DNA of 64,000 nucleotides, taken from assembly GCA_964430475.1 (NCBI GenBank), contig CAYSEQ010000002.1:62001-126000 (forward strand), written 5' to 3'. Source of the DNA: CAYSEQ01 sp964430475 (lineage in GTDB: Bacteria > Patescibacteriota > Microgenomatia > UBA8517). Positions within the stretch are counted from its first letter, which is position 1, and every line of letters begins with the position of its first letter. This document shows positions 25,508 through 34,428 of this stretch, piece by piece. The notes below the pieces were generated by a model that saw nothing but the letters and a program-made list of their open reading frames with translations, did no database searches and was not told the DNA's origin. Made by a program: the position numbers and the translations under genes.

Positions 25508-26503
25508 ATGAATTACTTACTTTCACAGGAAGTACTTGAGAGGATAAAGAAATCTCAAAAGATTTTATTAAACTGTCATCGCAACCCTGATCCTGACTCA
25601 ATTGGTTGTGCATTGTCTATGTATGATGTTTTGGAAGGGATGGGTAAGGATGTTTCGATTTTATGTCCAAGTAAAAATTTACCTAAAGTATTGAATTTTT
25701 TAAAAAATTTCGAAAAGATTCAAGATGGTGTGGATTTCTCGTCATTTAATTTTTCAGAATTCGACCTTTTTATTGTCATGGATTCATCAAGTTGGGATAT
25801 TGTTTCTGGCCTGAAAGATTTCAAAAAACCGGATATAGAAACGATAGTCATAGATCATCATGATACCAATGAAAGTTTTGGAGATTTAAATATTGTCGAT
25901 CCTAAGTTAACCTCAAACGCAGAACTTCTTTATTTAATTTTTGAAGATTGGGGTGTGGAATTAAACAAATTTATAGCAGATTGTTTATTGTGCGGAATCC
26001 TGGGTGATACCGGTGTTTTTAGGTATCCCGGTGCAAATCAAAAAGCCTTAAGAATAGCAGCTAATCTTATTGACATAGGTGCAGATAAAGATTTGATAGT
26101 TTTTCGTCTTTTCCGTTCCGAGCCTTTTAATTTATTTAAGTTTTATTCTGTGGTTTTGAAGAATATGAAGATAGAAAAGCCTGAAAGGTTTGTTTGGTCT
26201 GCTATCCCTCATAAAATATATAAAAGGTTAAATCCTCCTGTAAATGCGCGAGAGTCTTCTGCGAGTCTTTTTTTTCAGGAGGTTGAGGGCACGGATTTTG
26301 GAATTGTTATAGTGGAAGAGGAACAAAGAAAAGTTTGGATTTCATTTCGTTCAAGAACAGGATTTGATACTTCTTTATTGGCAAAGAAGTTAGGTGGAGG
26401 AGGACATATATATGCATCAGGAGCAAAGCTTGAGGGTTTACCTTTCAATAAGGCGTTGAGAAAAATTCTTCATATCGTGAAAAAACATGTCAGAAGTCTT
26501 TAA
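25508..26503 (+). CDS. DHH/DHHA1 phosphoesterase, NrnA type
   Basis: Cytoplasmic phosphoesterase expected to degrade very short oligoribonucleotides and/or pAp. DHH motifs are CHRNPDPDSIGCALS, VMDSSSWD, VIDHHDTN and a DPKLTSNAELLY segment; the C-terminal DHHA1 domain has KLGGGGHIYASGA. Start is set at ATG 25508 (MNYLLSQEVLERIKKS) rather than GTG 25487. Length (331 aa) fits NrnA. It stands alone between two GT-C genes and has its own 5' gap of 88 bp, so it is probably a separate transcript. Confidence 0.92.
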   Translation: MNYLLSQEVLERIKKSQKILLNCHRNPDPDSIGCALSMYDVLEGMGKDVSILCPSKNLPKVLNFLKNFEKIQDGVDFSSFNFSEFDLFIVMDSSSWDIVSGLKDFKKPDIETIVIDHHDTNESFGDLNIVDPKLTSNAELLYLIFEDWGVELNKFIADCLLCGILGDTGVFRYPGANQKALRIAANLIDIGADKDLIVFRLFRSEPFNLFKFYSVVLKNMKIEKPERFVWSAIPHKIYKRLNPPVNARESSASLFFQEVEGTDFGIVIVEEEQRKVWISFRSRTGFDTSLLAKKLGGGGHIYASGAKLEGLPFNKALRKILHIVKKHVRSL

Positions 26504-26543
26504 ATTTTACTCCTTTTTAGGCAGCTCATGTTAAAATTTAATA

Positions 26544-26559
26544 ATCCTAAATGTAGGAT
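26544..26559 (+). other. Short perfect hairpin between the NrnA and GT-C genes
   Basis: ATCCTA-AATG-TAGGAT is a perfect 6-bp stem with a 4-nt loop, 41 bp after the NrnA stop codon. It is not directly followed by a T-run; six Ts occur 12 nt later, just before the next ATG. It could be a weak terminator or a 5'-leader structure. Confidence 0.3.
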
Positions 26560-26577
26560 ACCTAGTTAAACTTTTTT

Positions 26578-28128
26578 ATGCTAAAAGGTTTGTCAAAAAT
26601 TTCTATTAAAGATTGGAAAGTATTACTCGCCCTTTTTTTGGTTGGATTTGTACTCTTTCTTAGCCTTTTTATAAGAGTGTATAGGGTAGGCGATCTTTTG
26701 GGTTTTTATTATGATCAGGGAAGAGACGCCCTTGTAATTTGGAAATTCCTTTATGAAGGAAAACCGTTTTTAGTCGGTCCAGTCACCGGTTTAGAAGGGA
26801 TTTTTTTAGGACCGCTTTATTATTTTCTGATAATGCCATTTTATCTAATTGGGCGCGGTGACCCCACCTACCCATCTTATTTTCTTGCACTTATTTCAGT
26901 TTTGGCGAATGCAGTCCTTTTTTACCTAGGCTGGAAAATGCAGAGCTTTTTGACTGGTTTTATAGCACTGCTTATTTCAAGTTTTTCGTATTACATGGTA
27001 TTAGCTGGAAGATGGCTAGCAAATCCCACACCAATTCTTTTAACTAGCGTCGCTATCTTACTTTTGATGTGGAAGATGGTTAATTTTAAGAAAGAAAAAG
27101 TACAAACTAAATATTTAAATTTGTTATGGATCGCGATAGCCCTTCTTATTGGTATGTCACTACAGTTTGAGGCCGCGAGTGCAATTTTTTATATTCCGAT
27201 GATTTTTGTCTTCTTTTTTTATTTATTGATAATAAGAAGGTTGAGAGTCTTACCGAAACCTAAAATTCTGGCTGCCACTTTCTTGGTTTTTTTTGCAACC
27301 CTTATACCCCAGATTCTATTTAATTTTCGTCACGAAAATATCCTGTTTAAAAGTTTCAAAAGGGTAATAAGTGAAGAAAAAAGTTTTCGCAATCCCTTTT
27401 CCACGTCGAATTTAGAAAAAAAGAGAGATTACTTTTGGTCTGTATTTAGTCCAAAGATTTTTCCCGGTCATGTTAAATATTCGGATCTTTTTTATCTGTC
27501 ATCTTTAGTTGGACTTATTCTCGCTTTTAGGAAAAAGAAAGATGAAATCATGCTTTTACTTATATTTATTGGCGTTGCAATAGTCGGATTCACCTTTTTT
27601 CAGGGGAATTATGGCAATATTTACGATTATTATATGACGGGTTATTATTTGCCAATGATTTTATTGTTCTCTATGGGTTTGGGATTTTTAGGTAAAAGTT
27701 GGGTTGGAAAGATTATCATCTTTATCTTTTTCATATTTTTTTTTGATCTTCATTTAGGCCTTATTAGAAACTATCTTTCAGCTGGGGTTGATGGTCCTAC
27801 CCATATAACCTTAGGTAATGAACTGCAGGCTGTAGACTGGGTTTTAAACGATGCCAAAGGCAAAGAATTCAATCTTGAGGTTTATGTTCCTCCAGTTATC
27901 CCTTATGCTTATGATTACCTTTTTTTATGGCGTATGCAAAAATTTTGCAAGAACAAAGAGTGTATTTTAGTTAAAGAAGAGGTGCCAATTCTTTATACCC
28001 TTTATGAGGCAGATCCCCCGCACCCTGAAAGATTAAAAAATTGGCTTTCTAGATTTGAGGGTAAGACTTTTATTGTTGAACAAAAGAAATTTGGAGGTAT
28101 AACCTTAGAAAAAAGGCAAAGGATATAA
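26578..28128 (+). CDS. GT-C (GT39-like) glycosyltransferase, DQ variant
   Basis: A 516-aa membrane protein with about eleven helices. The first loop has YYDQGRDALVIW, where D46 is followed by Q47 instead of the E seen in the paralog at 23776, then GPVTGLEGIFLGPLYYFL. The soluble C-terminal domain begins near residue 415. Loss of the second acidic residue may affect catalysis, but YDQGRD is a form I recall in CPR members of this family, so it may be a normal variant. There is no clear ribosome binding site before the ATG. The next gene starts directly at its stop. Confidence 0.78.
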   Translation: MLKGLSKISIKDWKVLLALFLVGFVLFLSLFIRVYRVGDLLGFYYDQGRDALVIWKFLYEGKPFLVGPVTGLEGIFLGPLYYFLIMPFYLIGRGDPTYPSYFLALISVLANAVLFYLGWKMQSFLTGFIALLISSFSYYMVLAGRWLANPTPILLTSVAILLLMWKMVNFKKEKVQTKYLNLLWIAIALLIGMSLQFEAASAIFYIPMIFVFFFYLLIIRRLRVLPKPKILAATFLVFFATLIPQILFNFRHENILFKSFKRVISEEKSFRNPFSTSNLEKKRDYFWSVFSPKIFPGHVKYSDLFYLSSLVGLILAFRKKKDEIMLLLIFIGVAIVGFTFFQGNYGNIYDYYMTGYYLPMILLFSMGLGFLGKSWVGKIIIFIFFIFFFDLHLGLIRNYLSAGVDGPTHITLGNELQAVDWVLNDAKGKEFNLEVYVPPVIPYAYDYLFLWRMQKFCKNKECILVKEEVPILYTLYEADPPHPERLKNWLSRFEGKTFIVEQKKFGGITLEKRQRI

Positions 28129-29604
28129 ATGTTTTCATTTTTTAGAAAAAATTATCTTTTTCTAATTATTATTGCACTGGGAGTTTTTTTGAGATCTTAC
28201 TCTTTGGTTGAAAGATTGGATTATGCCCATGATCAAGATTTGCAGGGATGGATCATTAAGGATATCGTCGTAAATAAGCACTTGCGTTTGGTTGGACAAG
28301 AAACCTCAACACAGGGAATTTTTATAGGTCCTCTGTACTATTATCTATTAATCCCTTTCTACTTAGTTTTGAATATGGATCCAATTGCAGGATCTTATCT
28401 CGCACTTTTATTAGGGATTCTAACTATTGGAAGTTTTTATTTTGTTTTTAAAGAAGTTTTTAATAAGACAGTTGGTTTGGTGGCGTCTTTTGTTTATTCA
28501 GTATCCTTTCCTCTTGTTTTCAATGATAGATCTGTTGTACCTACTTCTCCAATGCTACTCTGGTCGGTTTGGTTTTTTTATGCGACCTTTTTACTTCTGC
28601 GTGGAAACCAAAAGGGGTTTTTGCTAGTTGGAATACTTGCGGGACTTATTTGGAACATCAATGCTTCTTTAGTTCTTTTGCTCCCGATTGCATTGATTGC
28701 CTTTTTGCTTTCTGAAAAAAGAAAAATAAATTGGAGATATCTAATTTTTGCCTTGGTTATCTTTCTTATTATCCTTGCGCCATTAGTTGTCTTTGAGATT
28801 AGACATGGATTTATTCAATCAAAATCCTTGATTAAGGCTTTCACATTAAATCAAGGAACAACTCTTACAAGAATAGGTCAGTTTGAAAAGGTGGTTTTTA
28901 TCATATCTTCCGGAGCTGTCTCTATTTTTTTTCAGCCGGATAGACGTTATGTTTTTTGGATCTTTTTGGTATATTTAATTTCTTTTATCTATCTTACTTA
29001 TAAAGGCACTCTAAATTCTAGACTCTCAGTATTAATGTTTTTCTGGGTTCTGTTTCCCCTGATCTTTTTTTCTTTATATTCAAAGATTGTTTCGGAGTAT
29101 TATCTTAATGAGGTTCTAATTGTTTGGATTGCAATTTTATCTCTTACTATTTTTGATCTTATTAAAGAAGATAGGTTTAAGATTTTTGCTTTTGTAATCC
29201 TTTTATTTTTTGGTATTGTCAATTTAAATAGATCTCTTTCTTACCAGGGTGCATTAAACGGTTACAAATATCGGAAAGCTTTGGTGAGTGAGATTAAAAA
29301 AGATGCGTTGGAGAAAAAATATCCCTGTATTGCGATATCTTATATCACGGATCCGGGATATAATTTAGGTTATAGGTATCTTTTTTGGCTTGAAAATTTG
29401 CATGTAAACCAACCTAAATCTGGAAGTCCCGTTTACACTATAGTATACCCCTTAAACGATAAACTTTTTCCAGTTCATAGGACTTTTGGTGCTCTTGGGC
29501 TTATTTATCCAGATTATAGGAAGTATACTCAAGAGCAGGTTGAAAAAAGTTGTTTGGGTGAAAATGCAAACTTAACCGATCCCATGTTTGGATTTACAGA
29601 TTAG
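28129..29604 (+). CDS. GT-C (GT39-like) glycosyltransferase, DQ variant
   Basis: A 491-aa paralog of the preceding gene with zero-base spacing (TAA directly followed by ATG). The first loop has AHDQDLQGW (D35, Q36, D37), then a GIFIGPLYYYLLIP stretch. About ten helices and an extracytoplasmic C-terminal region with TDPGYNLGYRYLFWLE follow. Its role is presumably sugar transfer from a polyprenyl-phosphate donor. It is followed after 2 bp by a GT2 gene likely to make such a donor. Confidence 0.78.
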   Translation: MFSFFRKNYLFLIIIALGVFLRSYSLVERLDYAHDQDLQGWIIKDIVVNKHLRLVGQETSTQGIFIGPLYYYLLIPFYLVLNMDPIAGSYLALLLGILTIGSFYFVFKEVFNKTVGLVASFVYSVSFPLVFNDRSVVPTSPMLLWSVWFFYATFLLLRGNQKGFLLVGILAGLIWNINASLVLLLPIALIAFLLSEKRKINWRYLIFALVIFLIILAPLVVFEIRHGFIQSKSLIKAFTLNQGTTLTRIGQFEKVVFIISSGAVSIFFQPDRRYVFWIFLVYLISFIYLTYKGTLNSRLSVLMFFWVLFPLIFFSLYSKIVSEYYLNEVLIVWIAILSLTIFDLIKEDRFKIFAFVILLFFGIVNLNRSLSYQGALNGYKYRKALVSEIKKDALEKKYPCIAISYITDPGYNLGYRYLFWLENLHVNQPKSGSPVYTIVYPLNDKLFPVHRTFGALGLIYPDYRKYTQEQVEKSCLGENANLTDPMFGFTD

Positions 29605-29606
29605 AA

Positions 29607-30386
29607 ATGAAAGATATATTTTTATCCGTGATAATTCCTTGCTATAACGAGAGTGAAAATCTTGAAAGAGGGGTTCTTGAAGATGTGTATAAGTTTTTGA
29701 AAACAAAAGATTTTGGTTGGGAGGTAATAATTTCTGATGATGGGTCAAACGATAAAAGCCGAGAGATTATTAAGAGTAAAATTAAAAATTTGAATAACTT
29801 TAGGCTTTTAGAAAATCCTCATGGAGGAAAACCTTGGGCACTTTTTTATGGTATAAATGAAGCAAAGGGAAGATTTATTTTATTTAGTGATATGGACCAA
29901 TCTACCCCCATCAATGAGCTAGACAAACTCCTTCCTTTCATAGGAAATAATGTTGGAGCAGTCATCGGTTCAAGGGGATTGGTCAGAAAAAATTATCCAT
30001 TTTATAGGAAATTAGGCTCTATAGTTTTTACAACATTTCGTCGACTCATTTTGCTTCCTGAAATCTATGATACACAGTGTGGATTTAAACTCTTTAGAAA
30101 GGAAGTAGTGAAGAAAGGATTTTCTAGACTTGAATTTTTCAGAAGAAAAGAGGAAGCGAAGGGTTGGAAGGTTACTTCCTATGATGTTGAACTTTTGCAT
30201 ATTATAAAAAAAATGGGTTATGAGATTGAGGAAGTGCCTGTTAAATGGGAGGATGTTGATATAAGTAAAACTAAAGGTGCTTCTTTTAAAAGATATTTAA
30301 GGGAGTCCTTAGATATGCTGAACCAAATTGTAAGAGTTAAGTTGAATGAAATTAAGGGCGTTTATGACAATGTTCTTAAGGGTTGA
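29607..30386 (+). CDS. DPM/Alg5-like GT2 (polyprenyl-phosphate sugar synthase)
   Basis: A 259-aa soluble GT2 with IIPCYNESENLE, ISDDGSNDKS, the acidic site SDMDQSTP and YDTQCGFKLFRK. The DMDQSTP form resembles Alg5-type polyprenyl-phosphate glucosyltransferases more than DPM1. It starts 2 bp after the GT-C gene and precedes another GT-C gene by about 50 bp, continuing the synthase-transferase alternation. Confidence 0.86.
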   Translation: MKDIFLSVIIPCYNESENLERGVLEDVYKFLKTKDFGWEVIISDDGSNDKSREIIKSKIKNLNNFRLLENPHGGKPWALFYGINEAKGRFILFSDMDQSTPINELDKLLPFIGNNVGAVIGSRGLVRKNYPFYRKLGSIVFTTFRRLILLPEIYDTQCGFKLFRKEVVKKGFSRLEFFRRKEEAKGWKVTSYDVELLHIIKKMGYEIEEVPVKWEDVDISKTKGASFKRYLRESLDMLNQIVRVKLNEIKGVYDNVLKG

Positions 30387-30435
30387 TTTTAGGCTACATA
30401 TAAAAATTTTTTGGTAATTGAAACAAAGCCAGGTC

Positions 30436-32010
30436 ATGTTTAATGAATTTTGGAAAAGGCATCTAAAAACTTTTATTCTGGGATTTGGAATTTTGGTTTT
30501 GGCTTTCTTTTTAAGGGTCAAAAATCTGACAATTTTGCCTGTTTTTAATGACGAGGCTATTTATATTCGTTGGGCACAAATAATGAAAAATGAGCCAACT
30601 CTCCGTTTCTTGCCTCTTTCGGATGGTAAACAGCCCCTTTTTATGTGGTCAATGATTCCTCTTTTCAAGGTTTTTTCCGATCCTCTTGTGGCTGGAAGAA
30701 CTCTTTCTGTCTTAACTGGTTTAGTATCCTTGGCTTCAGTATTTATATTAACCTTTATTCTTTTTAGATCCACGAATAAAGCACTGATTGCAAGTAGTAT
30801 GTATGCTTTATCTCCATTTGCTTTATTTTTTGACCGTTTAGCGTTGGTAGACTCTATGCTGACTATGTTTGGGATTCTTAGTGTTATTTTTGCGATTCTA
30901 GCGGTTAAAAAGGTAAGGCTTGATTGTGCAATGTTATCAGGATTTTTTTTAGGAGGTGCCTTGCTAACTAAATCCCCTGGAATTTTTTTTGCTTTACTTT
31001 TGCCTTCGACATTAATTCTTAGCGATTGGCCAAAAAATGTAAAGAAAAGTTTTAACAAGCTAAGCGTTTTTGTTTTTCTATTTACCTTTACATATTTAAT
31101 AGCGTTTGGTCTTTACAATATTTTAAGGCTAGGTCCTAATTTCCACATGATTGCAATAAGGAATAAAGATTATGTGTTCCCTTTAAGTCACATCTGGGAG
31201 AACCCGAAAGATCCTTTTATTTTTCATATTAACGAGATTGTTCAGTGGTTGTGGTTTTTGGGTCCTTCTTTCTTGATTTTTATGCTTATTATTGGAGTAA
31301 TTAGAGGATTTAATAGTTTTAAGAAAGAGACTTTAGTAATGTTTATCTTTGCTTTTTTCCCACTTTTTGTTAATGCCATGTATGCGAAAGTTTTTACTGC
31401 AAGGTATATTCTCTATACTCTTCCTTTTATTTTTATACTCGCATCGTTATTTTTCAGTGAGACTAAAGAAAAAAAAGCACCCACTTTCTACCTCGAAATC
31501 TTTCTTTTTGTAGCGTTCATTGCTCATGCTTTCTGGATGGATTTTCTTTTACTAAGTAATGTCCAAAAAGCCCCACTCCCAAGAAGTGAACGTAGTGGCT
31601 ACTTGGAGGAATGGAGTTCAGGTTATGGTATCAAGGAAGTAGCAGATTTTTTGCGTGAAATCCAAGAAGAAAACCCAAATCAAAAAATAGTAGTTGGTAC
31701 TGAAGGATATTTTGGCGTCTTGCCCGACGGACTTAAGATGTATTTGGAAGATTTGCCTGAAATCACTGTCGTTGGTGTGGGGCTGGATCTGAAAGAAATA
31801 CCATTAAGTCTCGTGGAGTCAGAAAAATCCGGAAATAGAACATTTTTGGTCATTAACAAGTCTCGCTTAAAAGCCGATTTTAGGGATTTAAATCTTAACC
31901 TTATCTCGTCTTATCCAAAAGCTCTCAGGAGCGAGGGAACCCGAGAGTATAATTTGCTTGGTCCACAAGAGGTTCTTTATTTGTTTGAATTGAAAGATAT
32001 TAAAAAATAA
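30436..32010 (+). CDS. GT-C (GT39/ArnT-like) glycosyltransferase
   Basis: A 524-aa membrane protein; ATG 30436 is preferred, though TTG 30418 is in frame. The first loop has VFNDEAIYIRWAQIM (D39, E40) and the well-known ArnT-like stretch DGKQPLFMW. About eleven helices and a soluble C-terminal part with VVGTEGYFGVLPDG follow. The NDE and DGKQP motifs are among the most canonical in the window, so catalysis is likely. It lies between two Alg5-like GT2 genes. Confidence 0.86.
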   Translation: MFNEFWKRHLKTFILGFGILVLAFFLRVKNLTILPVFNDEAIYIRWAQIMKNEPTLRFLPLSDGKQPLFMWSMIPLFKVFSDPLVAGRTLSVLTGLVSLASVFILTFILFRSTNKALIASSMYALSPFALFFDRLALVDSMLTMFGILSVIFAILAVKKVRLDCAMLSGFFLGGALLTKSPGIFFALLLPSTLILSDWPKNVKKSFNKLSVFVFLFTFTYLIAFGLYNILRLGPNFHMIAIRNKDYVFPLSHIWENPKDPFIFHINEIVQWLWFLGPSFLIFMLIIGVIRGFNSFKKETLVMFIFAFFPLFVNAMYAKVFTARYILYTLPFIFILASLFFSETKEKKAPTFYLEIFLFVAFIAHAFWMDFLLLSNVQKAPLPRSERSGYLEEWSSGYGIKEVADFLREIQEENPNQKIVVGTEGYFGVLPDGLKMYLEDLPEITVVGVGLDLKEIPLSLVESEKSGNRTFLVINKSRLKADFRDLNLNLISSYPKALRSEGTREYNLLGPQEVLYLFELKDIKK

Positions 32011-32021
32011 AATAATCCTTG

Positions 32022-32750
32022 ATGAACAAGAAAATTCTTCTTTCCTTAATAATCCCAGCATACAATGAGGAAAAAATTATTAAAGATACCTTATCTAAGG
32101 TTATAAAATTTCTTGCTAAGAAAAATTATTCTTGGGAAGTTTTAGTAGTTGATGATGGAAGTACTGACAATACGGCCAAAATAGCTAAGGGTTTTTCTAA
32201 AAAAAAGGTAAGAGTTTTATCTTTTGTTAAAAATAAGGGTAAAGGAGCGGCGATAAGAGAAGGTGTTTTAGTCTCAAAAGGAGAATTTATAATTTTTATG
32301 GATGCTGATTTGTCAGTTCCCTTAACAAATATTGATAAATTTTTGGATGAATTCAAGAAAGAAGAAATAGTAATAGCTTCCCGCCGTGCTGAGGGTGCGA
32401 AAATAGTAGTCCATCAGCCTTGGTTACGAGAGAATTTGGGCAGGATACATACCTTTCTTTCGAGAGTTGTGACCGGAGTGAATATCTCAGATTTTACATG
32501 TGGTTTTAAGGGATTTACCAGGAATGCAGCACTCAAAATATTTACAAAAGCCATCATCGACCGCTGGGCTTATGATGACGAGATAATGTTTTTGGCAAAG
32601 AAATTTGGGTTTAGGATCAAGGAAGTTCCGGTAGAGTGGGAGAATAGGAAAGATACGCGTGTAAAATTTAAGGATGTCGTTTTTGGGACACCCAAGGATT
32701 TATTGATGATAAAGTTAAATGATCTTTTGGGAATATATGCGAATAATTGA
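32022..32750 (+). CDS. Alg5-like GT2 (polyprenyl-phosphate glucosyltransferase type)
   Basis: A 242-aa soluble GT2 with LIIPAYNEEKIIKD, VVDDGSTDNT, MDADLSVPL and FTCGFKGFTR. The DADLSVP site and the later WAYDDEIMFLAKK match dolichyl-phosphate glucosyltransferase Alg5-type proteins. TTG 32019 precedes ATG 32022 directly; the ATG is preferred. Its end overlaps the next membrane protein gene by 14 bp. Confidence 0.88.
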   Translation: MNKKILLSLIIPAYNEEKIIKDTLSKVIKFLAKKNYSWEVLVVDDGSTDNTAKIAKGFSKKKVRVLSFVKNKGKGAAIREGVLVSKGEFIIFMDADLSVPLTNIDKFLDEFKKEEIVIASRRAEGAKIVVHQPWLRENLGRIHTFLSRVVTGVNISDFTCGFKGFTRNAALKIFTKAIIDRWAYDDEIMFLAKKFGFRIKEVPVEWENRKDTRVKFKDVVFGTPKDLLMIKLNDLLGIYANN

Positions 32751-34428
32751 GAATAAAGAAAAAATTGGCTTTCTTGTGATACTACTTTTCTTGGTTTTTA
32801 TTTCCTTAAAACCCCTAACAAAACCAGGATTTTTTCCAATACATGACGATGTGCAGGTAATGCGACTTTTAGGAATTGATAAATGTCTGAAAGATGGACA
32901 GTTTCCTTGTAGATGGGTTCCCGATATGGGATACGGATACGGTTATCCTCAGTTTAATTATTATTCACCATTACCTTATTACATCATGGAAATTTTTCAT
33001 CTAATAGGTTTTGGATTTTTGGATAGCATCAAAATCGGATTTGCCTTAGGCTCCCTCATTGGTATTTTGGGTATGTATTTGTTAGCTAACTCTTTGTGGG
33101 GAGGTTATTCCGGAATTTTAGCCTCTCTTCTTTATGCTTATTTACCATATAAGGCTGTCAATATCTATGTTCGAGGTTCCTTGGCTGAGCTTTGGGGTTT
33201 AGCTTTTTTCCCCCTCGTACTTTGGAGTGCTAAAAAGTTAATTGAATCAAGACAAAAGATATATATCTTATCATTTGCAATTTTCCTCTTTTTTCTTTTT
33301 ACTTCTCACAATATTAGCGCATTTATTTTTCTCCCGGTAGTTTTTTTATGGATTTTTTTTCTTTTTTTTCGTTTAAGAGGTAGCAAGATTGAGAATTTAA
33401 AAATTATTGGAATTAGGTTATTATTGGGATTCTTGTGGGCAGTGGGTTTGTCAGCCTTCTTTATCTTTCCATCATGGTTTGAGAAAGACCTTGTGCATTT
33501 AGAGACAATACGAAGTGGGTACTTTAGTTTTTTCAACCACTTTGTTGGGATAAAACAACTCCTGTTTTCGAATTATTGGGGCTATGGTGTTTCAGAACCT
33601 GGCCAATATGATGAAATATTGCTTTCAGTCGGATTTTGGTACTGGTTTCTGCCTTTAATTCCTTTATTTTTTTTCCTTATTAAAAAAAGAGCGGGGTTTA
33701 TTGAGATTGTTTTTTTTATCCTTTTAGGCTGGGCTTTTCTTTTTATGGTTCATCCACGCTCAGCAATTTTATGGGAAAAGATATCTTATCTTTCTTTTGT
33801 CCAATTTCCCTGGAGATTTTTAGGACCCGCAGGATTTTGCTTTTCATTATCAGCCGCAGCATGTGGTAGTTGGTTTAAGGAGGGGAAGAAATTTTTTATG
33901 GTAATGTTTTTACCAATTTCAATATTAATTTTAATCTTCTATTCAAGCTTTTTTAGACCGAGGGAAATTCTTAATATTTCCGACAAGGAGAAGTTTTCTG
34001 GTGATGAGTGGTTAAAACAACAAACAATAAGCATATACGACTATCTACCAATTTATGTTGAAAAAGTTCCAGACACTCCGGCAAGTAGTGAACCTTTGGT
34101 GTTAAAGGGAAGTGTTGAAATTCTTAAAGTGGATAAGGGAAGCAATTGGATAAGGTGGAACCTTATGGTAAGAAGTGATAGCTCAAAAGTGCTATTGCCT
34201 ATGTATTATTTTCCAGATTTTACGGTAAAGTTGGATTCTGACGAATGGAACTTTAGTAGACCGAATGAGAATGGACTTGTAAGTGTTGAGATTCCTTTTG
34301 GTAAGCATGAGCTTATGGTTAAAATAGACGATACAAAAATTCGGAGATTTTCAAATCTTTTAAGCTTTGGAGCCGTGATGATGATTCCCATTTTTTTAAG
34401 GAAGTTGAAAAAAACCTATGAAACTTAA
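32737..34428 (+). CDS. PTPS-related/YfhO-like GT-C membrane protein (1 of 3)
   Basis: A 563-aa protein from ATG 32737. The first loop has FFPIHDDVQVMRL (D37, D38), followed by LKDGQFPCRWVPDMGYGYGYP. These are hallmarks of the bacterial PTPS-related membrane domain (PF10131), a GT-C-like family. About ten helices follow, with a motif on the PWRFLGPAG loop. The C-terminal 90 residues are a beta-rich extracytoplasmic domain with YYFPDF and IPFGKHELMV. Its exact activity is unknown. It is the first of three adjacent paralogs. Confidence 0.78.
   Translation: MRIIENKEKIGFLVILLFLVFISLKPLTKPGFFPIHDDVQVMRLLGIDKCLKDGQFPCRWVPDMGYGYGYPQFNYYSPLPYYIMEIFHLIGFGFLDSIKIGFALGSLIGILGMYLLANSLWGGYSGILASLLYAYLPYKAVNIYVRGSLAELWGLAFFPLVLWSAKKLIESRQKIYILSFAIFLFFLFTSHNISAFIFLPVVFLWIFFLFFRLRGSKIENLKIIGIRLLLGFLWAVGLSAFFIFPSWFEKDLVHLETIRSGYFSFFNHFVGIKQLLFSNYWGYGVSEPGQYDEILLSVGFWYWFLPLIPLFFFLIKKRAGFIEIVFFILLGWAFLFMVHPRSAILWEKISYLSFVQFPWRFLGPAGFCFSLSAAACGSWFKEGKKFFMVMFLPISILILIFYSSFFRPREILNISDKEKFSGDEWLKQQTISIYDYLPIYVEKVPDTPASSEPLVLKGSVEILKVDKGSNWIRWNLMVRSDSSKVLLPMYYFPDFTVKLDSDEWNFSRPNENGLVSVEIPFGKHELMVKIDDTKIRRFSNLLSFGAVMMIPIFLRKLKKTYET

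Noticed and set aside
30561..31058. Minus-strand 165-aa open frame inside a GT-C gene
   Set aside because: It is the longest antisense frame in that gene but reads as basic, low-complexity sequence, mirroring hydrophobic codons on the other strand.
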